DNA of 64,000 bases, taken from the NCBI RefSeq assembly GCF_005925345.1, contig NZ_SSHJ01000018.1, positions 1 through 64,000 on the forward strand. Direction: 5' to 3'. Numbering within the stretch: position 1 is the stretch's first letter; each line of letters begins with the position of its first letter. Shown here piece by piece: positions 45,825-54,103 of this stretch. The notes under the pieces are model-generated. The model saw only the letters and a program-made list of their open reading frames with translations, was not told where the DNA came from and ran no database searches. The stretch is from Pedobacter ureilyticus (GTDB taxonomy: Bacteria; Bacteroidota; Bacteroidia; Sphingobacteriales; Sphingobacteriaceae). The translations under genes were made by a program, and so were the position numbers.

Positions 45825-47696
45825 TTACAACTTAAATCCTAACAAGGTAATATTTGCAGCATTCTCTTCTTCTAATTCCTTTTCATATTTTTTTATTGCC
45901 TCTTCAAGTGATTTTATCCAATCTATAAAAAGGGAAGTAACTTCAGACTTTTCAATTAAATTTTCTAATTCTTCACCCCAATGATATTTTGCAGGAAAGT
46001 AATAGTTAAATTTCTCATTATCCTCATTATGTAAGCTCTCTTTATTAGCAGGGTCATCCAGCTTAGAAAGTAAATATTCTGAAAATTCTTCTTTTAAATC
46101 TTCATGTGTTTGTGAAATAATATTGTATACATCAAAGCTATTCAAATTAAGAAATCTAAAAATTGAATTATATAGACCATAAGCAGAGTTATATATTCGT
46201 GATTTATTAAACCTAAATTCGGTTTCTCCTAATTGCTCAAAACCTTCTCGTATGTTCCATATCAGATAAAGCTGATGAAGTTTTTTAACACCACTGAACA
46301 TCTTAAATTTTGATGTAAAATCTTCAAGAAAATATATTAAGAACATCTTTGTAAAATCACGCTTATCTATCTCTAAAGCTAAAGACCATAGATTAAATGA
46401 ACCACCTGTAGATTTGAACTCTAAACTTTTGAATTGAATCTGATATATTTTTTGTTTAATATTTACATTGAAATCTTTAATTAACATCACTGAAAAATAC
46501 TCCTGAATTGACTTATGTGGGAATTTATATTCTATTCCGTCAATAATTAAAATGGATATTGCCACTGTTAAATCATCTATAAGTGTCTTAACATCAAAAT
46601 CCATTGCAAGTTCTTTCTTTATCTGACTTAAAGATAAACTTAGATATTCGGCATCGAAACTTATTCTTCCTTCGAATAACGATTTATAAGATAGCCATTG
46701 CAAAATTTTCTCAAACTGCTCATTTTGTAAGCCAGATTTACGCTCATGCTGATATCCTCCTTTTTTTGTAAAACTGTCATGTTTGGTTGCTAGAGTATCG
46801 AACACATTCCAATAAAATTTACTTTTTTTCTTTGGAAGTTCAGGGTACTGACTAAACGTCAAAATAAACATAGAAAGCAATAAGGGACTGCTCAGAAAGT
46901 TACTATAATCTTTGTTTTCTGGCTTGGCGATTACTTCTTTTATTTTTGCTCCTAGTTCTTTGTCATCAGTTCCTTTTAAAACTATATCGATAAATTGGCT
47001 TATTTCACGCTTATTTAGCGGCATCACTGGATAATTGTTAAATCTTGGCATTGCATCAACACCACTTCCAGGGCGTGATGAAATTATATACTTGTTTTTC
47101 GAAAATCTGTCTATAAATTTATCTATGTCATTAGTAACAGAATCTTTTTTCTCAGAAAAAATTTCATCATAGCCATCAAGAAGTAACAAAAAATTTCCAC
47201 TTTCCAATAGCCTTTCTAGTATTTTGCTATTAGGTGACAAACGATTATTTAGAATTACCTCATATATTAAATCTGTAAAACTACCTTTAAAATCATTTAA
47301 ACTTCTAAGCTCTATAAATAGAGGTATTTTATAGCAAGTTTTTATACTTTCTAAGAAAAAATGCTTCATCAACATGGTTTTCCCAGAACCTGCTGTTCCA
47401 ATTATACTTACGAAATTAGATTCGCCAAATAAATCTTCACAAACAGTAACGGTTTTTGTTCCTTTTTGTATTTTAACAGATACAGGAAAAAATACATCAT
47501 AGAAATTAACGTTTTCCTGACGGTAAAGAAAGGTTTTTGTGTGTTGAAACTTATCCTTTATACTATTTATATAATCTGGCAAACCATCATCTAAAAAAAA
47601 TAGAATCTCTGTTTTGATATCCTTACAAGATTTAAGTATTGGGTCTTTAAAAGCACTTACAAGACTAATTGTGGAAGCTGTTGTTAATAGAGCCAT
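45825..47696 (-). CDS. NACHT-domain ATPase (bacterial NLR-like)
   Basis: A 623-residue STAND-type NTPase. The NACHT core shows Walker A IIGTAGSGKTMLMKHF (about 98-113), Walker B LLLLDGYDEIF (about 170-180) with the NACHT-type D-G-x-D-E, and sensor SSRPGSG (206-212). The N-terminal 75 residues have a short hydrophobic helix and the C-terminal half is helical, without recognisable TPR/LRR repeats. Bacterial NACHT proteins act in anti-phage defence by sensing phage and triggering abortive infection. No separate effector is fused that I can see. It is divergent from a serine recombinase gene across a 159-bp region with an 11-bp inverted repeat. Confidence 0.85.
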   Translation of the reverse strand: MALLTTASTISLVSAFKDPILKSCKDIKTEILFFLDDGLPDYINSIKDKFQHTKTFLYRQENVNFYDVFFPVSVKIQKGTKTVTVCEDLFGESNFVSIIGTAGSGKTMLMKHFFLESIKTCYKIPLFIELRSLNDFKGSFTDLIYEVILNNRLSPNSKILERLLESGNFLLLLDGYDEIFSEKKDSVTNDIDKFIDRFSKNKYIISSRPGSGVDAMPRFNNYPVMPLNKREISQFIDIVLKGTDDKELGAKIKEVIAKPENKDYSNFLSSPLLLSMFILTFSQYPELPKKKSKFYWNVFDTLATKHDSFTKKGGYQHERKSGLQNEQFEKILQWLSYKSLFEGRISFDAEYLSLSLSQIKKELAMDFDVKTLIDDLTVAISILIIDGIEYKFPHKSIQEYFSVMLIKDFNVNIKQKIYQIQFKSLEFKSTGGSFNLWSLALEIDKRDFTKMFLIYFLEDFTSKFKMFSGVKKLHQLYLIWNIREGFEQLGETEFRFNKSRIYNSAYGLYNSIFRFLNLNSFDVYNIISQTHEDLKEEFSEYLLSKLDDPANKESLHNEDNEKFNYYFPAKYHWGEELENLIEKSEVTSLFIDWIKSLEEAIKKYEKELEEENAANITLLGFKL

Positions 47697-47740
47697 GAAT
47701 TTAGATTATTAAATTTTGAAATTAACATTTTTTAAACGTT

Positions 47741-47837
47741 ACACAATAAAAATCATAACTAAAATTAGCACAACCTTCTTTGAGGAATTTCTTCTTAAGC
47801 TTTGTTTAATGCATATTTTGTTTTAATTTTATTGTGT
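47741..47837. repeat. 11-bp inverted repeat flanking 75 bp beside the serine recombinase
   Basis: ACACAATAAAA (47741-47751) and TTTTATTGTGT (47827-47837) are exact inverted copies, located between divergent NACHT and recombinase genes. They could be recombinase binding sites or an operator. No TAnnTTTG promoter was seen in the enclosed 75 bp. Confidence 0.45.
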
Positions 47838-47855
47838 GATTTATTTTAAAACATA

Positions 47856-48452
47856 ATGAAGATAAAATATAATAGAGTTAGTACGCTTCAACAAACAGGG
47901 CTTAGGTTTTACGCTGATAAAGAATCTTATGATAAAATATTGCTTGATAAAGTTTCGGGCTCTATGCCATTCAAGGAAAGACCTCAAGCGAAGGAATTGA
48001 TAAAGCTTATTGAAAAAGGTTTGGTTGAAGATTTAATAGTAGAAGAATTTTCAAGATTAGGGCGCAATACAGGCGATGTAATTAATACAATTGAATGGCT
48101 TGATGAAAATGGTGTTAATGTAATTGTAAGAAACCTAGGGCTTCAATCAAGACCTAATGGCAATAAAAATCCTGTTTGGAAAATAATATCAACTGTAATG
48201 TCTTCATTATATGAAATGGAGCTTGAGAATATCAAGGAAAGAACGTTAGCTGGTAGAATGATGTATGTTCAAAATGGTGGTCAGTTAGGTAGACCAAAAG
48301 GTTCTAAAGAAAATAACGCTGAGTTCCTTAAGAAAAAAAGCTCCATTACGGCATTAAATTGCCTCAAAAAAGGACTTACTGTAAGAGAAATAGCAAAGAT
48401 TGCTGACATATCTACCGCCACCGTAATAAAAATTAAGAAATTGAGTTCTTAG
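47856..48452 (+). CDS. Serine recombinase (resolvase/invertase family)
   Basis: A 198-residue protein with the catalytic Ser in YNRVSTLQQTG (Ser9), the arginine loop EEFSRLGRNTGDV (about 67-79), ELENIKERTLAGR (about 126-138) and a C-terminal helix-turn-helix (about 165-195, IAKIADISTATVIKIKK). It should catalyse resolution or inversion at two sites. It belongs to a small Bacteroidota accessory-region group without a transposase neighbour. It is divergent from the NACHT gene. Its target sites are not known. Confidence 0.87.
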   Translation: MKIKYNRVSTLQQTGLRFYADKESYDKILLDKVSGSMPFKERPQAKELIKLIEKGLVEDLIVEEFSRLGRNTGDVINTIEWLDENGVNVIVRNLGLQSRPNGNKNPVWKIISTVMSSLYEMELENIKERTLAGRMMYVQNGGQLGRPKGSKENNAEFLKKKSSITALNCLKKGLTVREIAKIADISTATVIKIKKLSS

Positions 48453-48470
48453 CTATCTAACGAAAAATAG

Positions 48471-49235
48471 TTAATCTGTATCTATGTTTAAAAAATCCTT
48501 AAAAGAAGGGCTAAATTCGAATTTGGTAACACTTTCTCCTCTTCCTTGCTTAAGCTCGATTGTACTATAGGTCTTTAATAAATTTTCTGATGCTAGATAC
48601 GAAATGAGGTTTTCCATTGACGCTTTATATGTAGCAGAAGAGTAAACCTCAGGTACATCTATATTGGGCTTTTTCTTTAGTATCCCCAATAATTCTCTGA
48701 AACTAAATTTTAATTTTTCCTTCGTTGAGCTGGCATTAATATAATTTAACACAGTATCATAATCTTTTCTTGAAATCTCTGAAATCGTAGCATCGAGATT
48801 TCTTGAAGATAAATTAGTGTTAACCTTTCTTAGATTATCAATATCATCTGCTAATGCTTTATTCTCATCTAAAGCCTGTGATAATTGTGCTGTGAGCGCA
48901 CTAATTTTTTCAAAGCTCTCTATCTCAGTCGTTATTTCCTTATCTTTTCTATAAAACCATTTTAGACAAAAATTTAAAAAAGTATTTATCATTGTGAAAA
49001 TGATAATGAGAGATATTGATATTAATAGGCAAATAAATATCCTGCAGGAATAGACGTCAGAATATTGACTTTTAACGTAATTAATTTTAACTAGTGCATC
49101 ATTTTGCTCAAACAGAAGATAAAAAATTATGTCCCAGTTGTACAATATTAAAACTGTACAATAGGTCGCAATTATTGGTATTTTCAATCTTGAACTTAAG
49201 GATTTAGTTAGGTTTTCGAGCAAATTTTCTTCCAT
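48471..49235 (-). CDS. Membrane protein with coiled coil and helical C-terminus
   Basis: I do not recognise this 254-residue protein. It has two transmembrane segments (about residues 20-40 and 66-92), a predicted coiled coil (about 104-150, rich in Leu/Glu/Asp/Asn) and a cytoplasmic C-terminal region that could form a winged helix (SYLASENLLKTYSTIEL). Convergent with the recombinase gene. A membrane-anchored effector of a defence module is possible but speculative. Confidence 0.5.
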   Translation of the reverse strand: MEENLLENLTKSLSSRLKIPIIATYCTVLILYNWDIIFYLLFEQNDALVKINYVKSQYSDVYSCRIFICLLISISLIIIFTMINTFLNFCLKWFYRKDKEITTEIESFEKISALTAQLSQALDENKALADDIDNLRKVNTNLSSRNLDATISEISRKDYDTVLNYINASSTKEKLKFSFRELLGILKKKPNIDVPEVYSSATYKASMENLISYLASENLLKTYSTIELKQGRGESVTKFEFSPSFKDFLNIDTD

Positions 49236-49336
49236 AAATTATTGAATCACAAAATATCAAACTCATAGTTTTTTGAAGCCTATTAATTTGAATCTTAATA
49301 ATAGCAAATAATGCTAATATAGCTGCGTTTTTCGTC

Positions 49337-49360
49337 AATAGCAATATTGCGGTTGCTATT
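49337..49360. repeat. 8-bp hairpin between the membrane protein and UmuD-like remnant
   Basis: AATAGCAA and TTGCTATT pair with an 8-nt loop (49345-49352), 30 bp after the stop of the UmuD-like gene. It may be a weak terminator. Confidence 0.35.
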
Positions 49361-49391
49361 AATTGATTTTAAAATTCACCTCTAAATGGTA

Positions 49392-49670
49392 CTAAAAACT
49401 TATAGCAGCGACAATCAAATCACCACTAACAGCTTTTAAACTTCTATCAATTACCAAAATGTCGCCTTCGTAAATATTGATATCGGTTAAAGATTTTCCT
49501 GTAACACGTCCTAAAAATGTGGTTTCCTTATTGTTAATACATATCTCATCTAAACTCAGAACTCCTTCTAGGTAGTCATCAGCAGGAGATGGAAACCCAC
49601 ATTGAATCCTGCTTTGGTAAAGTGGTAGTTTAACATTAGAGTTAGTGAAGTTGAAAATTTGTAAAGCCAT
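49392..49670 (-). pseudogene. Truncated UmuD/LexA-type (S24) peptidase
   Basis: The 92-residue product matches the central part of UmuD-like proteins: CGFPSPADDYLEGVLSLDEIC (cleavage-site region) and FLGRVTGKSLTDINIYEGDIL with the presumed catalytic Ser in GKS (near residue 58). It ends after GDLIVAAISF, where intact UmuD continues through the catalytic Lys. A different frame shows PFRGEF just past the stop, then another stop, consistent with decay. No umuC follows. It could still act as a dominant partner, but self-cleavage is unlikely. Confidence 0.6.
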
Positions 49671-49748
49671 AGCACAAAGCTATGCTAAAAATATTAGTAA
49701 TTGCAGCTATGATTTATATTCTTTAATTTCATTAATCAAACATATGGT

Positions 49749-49919
49749 ATGGCTGAATACTGCAAACAATGTTCTGAAAGGTTAGGACTAGATTATAATG
49801 GTCTGGCAAGTGATGAAATTTGTGAAGGCTGCAAGATAAAAGGGGTTGGCTCAACCTTGACCAATAACATAGTACTTGGCTTAATAATCATTGCAATTAT
49901 ATTATCATTTGGGTTTTAA
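49749..49919 (+). CDS. Small zinc-ribbon membrane protein (56 aa)
   Basis: A short gene encodes MAEYCKQCSERLGLDY..., with a CxxC pair (Cys5, Cys8), a second pair ICEGC (Cys25, Cys28), and a C-terminal hydrophobic helix (about residues 39-56, ending FGF). This is a zinc ribbon joined to a membrane anchor. Start ATG 49749 gives the clean frame; a competing ATG at 49744 is in a different frame. It is divergent from the UmuD-like gene, 79 bp away. Function unknown. Confidence 0.55.
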   Translation: MAEYCKQCSERLGLDYNGLASDEICEGCKIKGVGSTLTNNIVLGLIIIAIILSFGF

Positions 49920-50002
49920 TAAGAAATGGAGATAAAACCGAAGTCCTATCCCCATCATCTAAATTAACGCTCTCGGCACAAAGCTAGATTATTTTCCTAA
50001 TA

Positions 50003-50587
50003 TTATAGGTCGTCTTTGGCTTTTTCTCTTATTACATTACCATTCGCTTTGTCGATGTAAGCTAATCTCACAAAACATCTAGTGCTTTTATGTTCAATAG
50101 ATAACTGTATATCTCCTTTGTCCGTTTGCCATACCGATTTATATTTACAATTGTCAGACCAGACCCTAGATAGCTTCATTCTATCTTCTTCAGGTTGGTA
50201 ACCTCCATCAAATTTCTCTAAAATATCGAATGGTTTTCCATATTTTTCGGTTAGCATCTCTTTTAAACTACTGTAATTGTCAAATAGCGTAGACCAAGTA
50301 TCCCTGTTTGGGAAAAGCACTGAAATTTTGTGAACTAAGTCTTTTTGTTTTAATGTAGAAACTTCAATCATGCAATCTTTATAGCCCGCAAAATCTCCCT
50401 TTAGAGATGCTGTTTCATTTTCCGTCCCTAGATGGGCAAAACCGTTTTGTTTCATCTTGAGAACATATTCTCCAAGATTTCCATCAATGGGAACGCCTTT
50501 AAAACTTAGGTGTTCATTTTTTTCATTTTGAGCGAACGACATTACTGTTATCAGCAAAAAGAGTGTCGTTAAAAATTTAGCTTTCAT
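50003..50587 (-). CDS. Hypothetical exported protein
   Basis: A 194-residue protein with a signal peptide (MKAKFLTTLFLLITVMSFAQ, cut near residue 20). The mature part has a tail with YGKPFDILEKFDGGY, SVWQTDKGDIQLSIEH and CFVRLAYID. The same arrangement (GKP, then W-x-T, then beta strands ending in Tyr) is seen in the decayed gene at 52510-53124, so they may be related. Periplasmic or surface location is likely. No assignable function. Confidence 0.6.
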   Translation of the reverse strand: MKAKFLTTLFLLITVMSFAQNEKNEHLSFKGVPIDGNLGEYVLKMKQNGFAHLGTENETASLKGDFAGYKDCMIEVSTLKQKDLVHKISVLFPNRDTWSTLFDNYSSLKEMLTEKYGKPFDILEKFDGGYQPEEDRMKLSRVWSDNCKYKSVWQTDKGDIQLSIEHKSTRCFVRLAYIDKANGNVIREKAKDDL

Positions 50588-50843
50588 ATTATTTATTTAA
50601 ACTTTTTGATTTTCATTTCGATGTTATCGTTTTGATAGTAACATTCATTGTAGCATATTTATAAACTGAATAATCATTAATTTTTTCAGCAGTTTTAATG
50701 TCAAATTATATTTAGGTAAAAGTTCTGGTTTATATATTTAATTGCTAATATAATATTTGCTTTAATTTAAAATTAAGTAAATAATAACTAACTTTTCAAT
50801 AGAGTAGCTATATTAGAATATCCTAAATTTTACAAACGCTCAC

Positions 50844-51560
50844 ATGTCGAAAAATAGTTTTAAAGTTTCAGCTTTTACACCAAAAGATTTCAAAGTTATT
50901 TCATGTGCCGCATCGGATAGTTTGGCTAAAGCAAAGAGCCTAATGGTCTTAAATGACTTTTCACAATTGCCTGTTTTGGATGAAAAAAACAAAATCTTGG
51001 GAGCTATCAGTTGGAAGTCTATTGGGAAATCAGAGTTTCTTGATAATGAAAGTAATCTTGTAAAAGACTACATGGAAGATGCAGCTGTAATTAAAAATAC
51101 CGAAGATTTTCTTAAATACCTAAAATTAATAGCAAGGAAAGAATTTGTGTTAGTGAAGAATTATCACGGTGAATTGGTAGGTATAATTACTACATATGAC
51201 ATGACTATCAACTTCAAAGAATTTTTAATTCCCTTTTTAAAAATAGGGATAGTTGAAGATAGTTTAAGAAAGATTATAACAGATTGGCAATTAGAAGTAA
51301 AGGGAGGTAAAAAACCTGAAAATCTTGTCTTTAGTGAATATATAAAGGTTTTTCAAGACGAAAAAAATTGGCAGAAAATGAAATTTAGAAATCTAGATAA
51401 AGCTTCATTTATAGATAAGCTTAACGAAATACGTGTAATAAGAAATAAGATAGCCCATTATAAACCTGATGGCATTAGTTCTCAAGAAATATTCAATATA
51501 ACCTCATTTGCTGAAATAATTGAAAAATTTAGTGATTCTTATAATTCCAATGAGCTTTAA
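50844..51560 (+). CDS. CBS-pair protein with C-terminal HEPN-like domain
   Basis: A 238-residue cytoplasmic protein. Two CBS repeats occupy about residues 13-60 (SLMVLNDFSQLPVLDEKNKILGAISW) and 75-125 (ITTYDM at the end), a module that binds adenosyl ligands. The C-terminal part (about 170-235) is helical and contains EIRVIRNKIAHY, a HEPN-type R-x4-H motif (Arg-Asn...His). HEPN proteins are often RNases in toxin and defence systems, so a ligand-gated RNase is an inference. It stands at the head of a rightward pair with the next gene (29 bp). Confidence 0.65.
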   Translation: MSKNSFKVSAFTPKDFKVISCAASDSLAKAKSLMVLNDFSQLPVLDEKNKILGAISWKSIGKSEFLDNESNLVKDYMEDAAVIKNTEDFLKYLKLIARKEFVLVKNYHGELVGIITTYDMTINFKEFLIPFLKIGIVEDSLRKIITDWQLEVKGGKKPENLVFSEYIKVFQDEKNWQKMKFRNLDKASFIDKLNEIRVIRNKIAHYKPDGISSQEIFNITSFAEIIEKFSDSYNSNEL

Positions 51561-51588
51561 TATTCATTTATAGACAATAATAGAAAAA

Positions 51589-52479
51589 ATGAGCTACGAT
51601 TTATTTTTCTACAAAAGGAAAACAGACCCAATTACAAAATTAGAGATAGAAACTTATTTGAACACCTTGCCTAATCTTGAAGGAAATGCGGAAAACCAGT
51701 GGCTCTTTCAAAATAATGAATCGGGTGCATATTGGACATTTGAATATTATCATCCCGATGAAAATGACCTAGATAGTATAGAGCTTGATGAGGGCTTTGA
51801 AGATTTTGAAGACACAAATTTCATGTTTAACATCAATTTTGTAAGACCTAACTTTTTTGGATATGAGGCATTTCCTATCGCTGAAAAGTTTGCTCAAGAC
51901 CTCAATCTTTTAATATTTAACCCACAGGATGAAGCAATCCCAAAAGAGCACAATAAAGGAGCTTTTGAAAAAAATTGGATAGAAACTAATGTAAGATATG
52001 CCAATGACTATTTTGACGAGTGGGGACTCAACTATTTGGAGGAAAATAGTTCTGATTATAGTTGGAGGCATAATTTGCGTAGAGCAGAATTGCAAAGCCA
52101 ATATGGTAATGAGTACTTTGTCCCTAAAATTTTCTATGTAAAAAAACATGATAGCCGCTTAGTTGAAACACTTTGTGTATGGCCAGAGCACATTCCATAT
52201 ATTTTACCAAAAGTAGATATAGTGCTAGTGCAGAAGAAGATTCCTAAATTATTTTGGAGCAAAAAGGAAGAAGGTCTTGTTAGATATTCAGAATTGATTG
52301 AGCAATTAGGGCAGCATTTTGTGCAAGATGAAAACTATTTGGTTTTAAATCCAAACGAAGCAGAGAAAATTTCAAAGACTTTTAATCGGTTAAAGGTTTT
52401 TGATCGCTTTGATACGTACGGTGAGGGGATTAGTGTAGATAAGTTTGTAAACGGTAAACCTGATATCGATTTATTATAA
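51589..52479 (+). CDS. Hypothetical protein (MSYDLFFYK type)
   Basis: A 296-residue soluble protein beginning MSYDLFFYKRK, an opening I have seen in small toxin-immunity or polymorphic-toxin-associated families, but no domain is certain. Acidic segment DENDLDSIELDEGFEDFED lies around residues 61-79, and WPEHIPYILPKVD near 205. No signal peptide. It directly follows the CBS-HEPN gene with 28 bp between, suggesting a shared transcript; a partner or immunity role would fit but is unproven. Confidence 0.5.
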   Translation: MSYDLFFYKRKTDPITKLEIETYLNTLPNLEGNAENQWLFQNNESGAYWTFEYYHPDENDLDSIELDEGFEDFEDTNFMFNINFVRPNFFGYEAFPIAEKFAQDLNLLIFNPQDEAIPKEHNKGAFEKNWIETNVRYANDYFDEWGLNYLEENSSDYSWRHNLRRAELQSQYGNEYFVPKIFYVKKHDSRLVETLCVWPEHIPYILPKVDIVLVQKKIPKLFWSKKEEGLVRYSELIEQLGQHFVQDENYLVLNPNEAEKISKTFNRLKVFDRFDTYGEGISVDKFVNGKPDIDLL

Positions 52480-52509
52480 AAAGCTTAAACGAATATCTAA
52501 CAAATAAAC

Positions 52510-53124
52510 ATGAGGAAATTTTTGCTATTTATCCTATTGATATCAGCTTCCATTTTTATGGGGTTTACCATTTATAATGACGAGATAAAGTTCTAGACCA
52601 AACAGACAACCTTTGATAAGGCGGTTGATTTTGAAAAATCTCTCAACAAGAAATCTAAACTTATTTCTATGAATGTATCGCTTTCAGAAAGTGTTTATCC
52701 ATTAATTAATAAATATAAAATTGCATAGCCAATAATCATTGAACGTAAGCAAACGGGACTCTTACCGTCATACGCTGAATACTTCTATAGCGAAGGAGAT
52801 TCTGTACTTAGATATGTAAGTTATGATTGGGAAAGGGATAAGTATGGTAACTTCTTCAAAAAACAGGCAATGTGGAGAGAGGAAAGTGAAAAGCTGACCG
52901 AGTATAACGCAGAATATGAAAATATAAAGGCTACGTTTATAAATCAACTAGGTAAGCCAATAACACAAGATGATAAACCTAAAATTGTTAAATCTACGTC
53001 TAGAAGAGGTGATTATCTTTCACGGAAAACAGTTTGGGAAACCAATGAGCACTACTCAGTATTGACTATGATTTTTGAATCTATGACCTATAGGATTAGA
53101 TGGAATTACTATTGGAAGAACTAA
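52510..53124 (+). pseudogene. Exported-protein gene with two in-frame TAG codons
   Basis: From ATG 52510 to the stop at 53124 (TAA) one frame of 205 codons is open except for TAG at 52594-52596 and TAG at 52726-52728. The N-terminus is a signal peptide (MRKFLLFILLISASIFMG). Near the C-terminus it carries INQLGKPITQDD and KTVWETNEHYSVLTMIFES, similar in layout to the protein at 50003-50587. Without suppression the gene is dead. The 85-codon tail starting at 52870 is unlikely to be translated on its own. Amber suppression is not supported by other genes. Confidence 0.6.
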
Positions 53125-53135
53125 ATCCTAATATC

Positions 53136-53563
53136 ATGAAAATTGCGCTGCTAATACTTTTATATGTGATATCACTATTAGGCTTTTTTGTAGCTTTTAG
53201 AACGAAGTTAGATAAAGAAAGTAATAATTATTATTTCAAGCGTTCAAGCAAGTACAGGCTATTGGCATTGAGTTCATTCTTCCAAATTATTGCAATATCT
53301 TACACCTATCTGTTGATTTTTGGATGCAACGAAGGTGGTCATTTACTGGGATGCTAAACCCGTTGATTCGATATGCCGTATACTATATTTTTTTATTGTT
53401 TAACCATTGTTTAACCATTGTTTTCTACCTGATTGCGCTTTCATATGATTCAAGTAATAAATATGATAGGCATCGAAAAATATTGAACAACATTTGGGTT
53501 GTCGCTTGTCTCGCAATAGCTATTATTCGTACCATTGGTCATATTTTTGGATACATTGATTGA
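53136..53563 (+). pseudogene. Four-helix membrane protein gene, apparently frameshifted
   Basis: Frame one runs from ATG 53136 to TAA at 53355-53357 (73 residues, two hydrophobic helices: KIALLILLYVISLLGFF and LLALSSFFQIIAISYTY). Frame three continues from 53324 to 53563 with LIRYAVYYIFLLFNHCLT and NIWVVACLAIAIIRT, two more helices. Together these resemble one 4-helix protein of about 135 residues broken between about 53324 and 53357. An 11-bp tandem duplication (ATTGTTTAACC twice, 53395-53416) lies just downstream. Two overlapping small genes are the alternative. Confidence 0.5.
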
Positions 53564-53591
53564 ATTAATCTAAACTCAGCTGTAGCTAAAA

Positions 53592-53966
53592 CTATAACTT
53601 TTTAAGCTTCGCAGTAAATACTTTGTTTGGCAGTGATGGGAATGATTGTTCGCTGATTAAAAAACCATCGTCAGATAATGTGAAAACAGCTCCTGTATCC
53701 CAAATTACTCTCTTGCCATCTACTTCATATTTCCCGTGAGCTTTGTCATTTAAACTCTTACCAGCAAATTCAAAAGTGGCTTCCCTAAAAGAATTTCCAT
53801 TTTCCGTAAACTCCACATCCAACTTGGTTATTTTGAAGGAAGAGATAATGTCAATAGGTTCAACTAGTGTCCATTTTCCAATAATGGCGGTCTTTGTATC
53901 CTTTTTGAACGTGTTGCATCCAAGCATTAATGCCATAAACAATATAATAAATAATTTTTTTAACAT
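53592..53966 (-). CDS. Lipocalin-like lipoprotein
   Basis: A 124-residue lipoprotein (MLKKLFIILFMALMLGCN, lipidated Cys near residue 17). The mature part, IIGKWTLVEP followed by beta strands with VEFTENGNSFREATFEF and GKYEVDGKRVIWDTG, matches small lipocalin-like (DUF) domains common in Bacteroidota. Binding of a small ligand is possible; no specific role is known. Confidence 0.7.
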   Translation of the reverse strand: MLKKLFIILFMALMLGCNTFKKDTKTAIIGKWTLVEPIDIISSFKITKLDVEFTENGNSFREATFEFAGKSLNDKAHGKYEVDGKRVIWDTGAVFTLSDDGFLISEQSFPSLPNKVFTAKLKKL

Positions 53967-54103
53967 GCCGTTTTTGCTTAAAGATTAAAAAATTAGGTAA
54001 GATTTATTTTGGGAGTCAGAATAGATAAATTTTAATTAGATAAGATTTCAAGTGAGATATTCATCTAAATTTATCGCAATACAATCAGTTTACTTTTTGG
54101 GAG

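Noticed and set aside
47752..47826. Invertible promoter between NACHT and recombinase as an established fact
   Set aside because: No TAnnTTTG box is present in the enclosed segment, so it is kept only as a hypothesis.
50588..50843. Possible gene or RNA in the 256-bp gap
   Set aside because: Only AT-rich DNA without an open frame or hairpin of note.
52870..53124. Independent 84-residue gene at the 3' end of the amber-interrupted frame
   Set aside because: It is the in-frame continuation of the longer interrupted gene; the internal ATG has no sign of being used.
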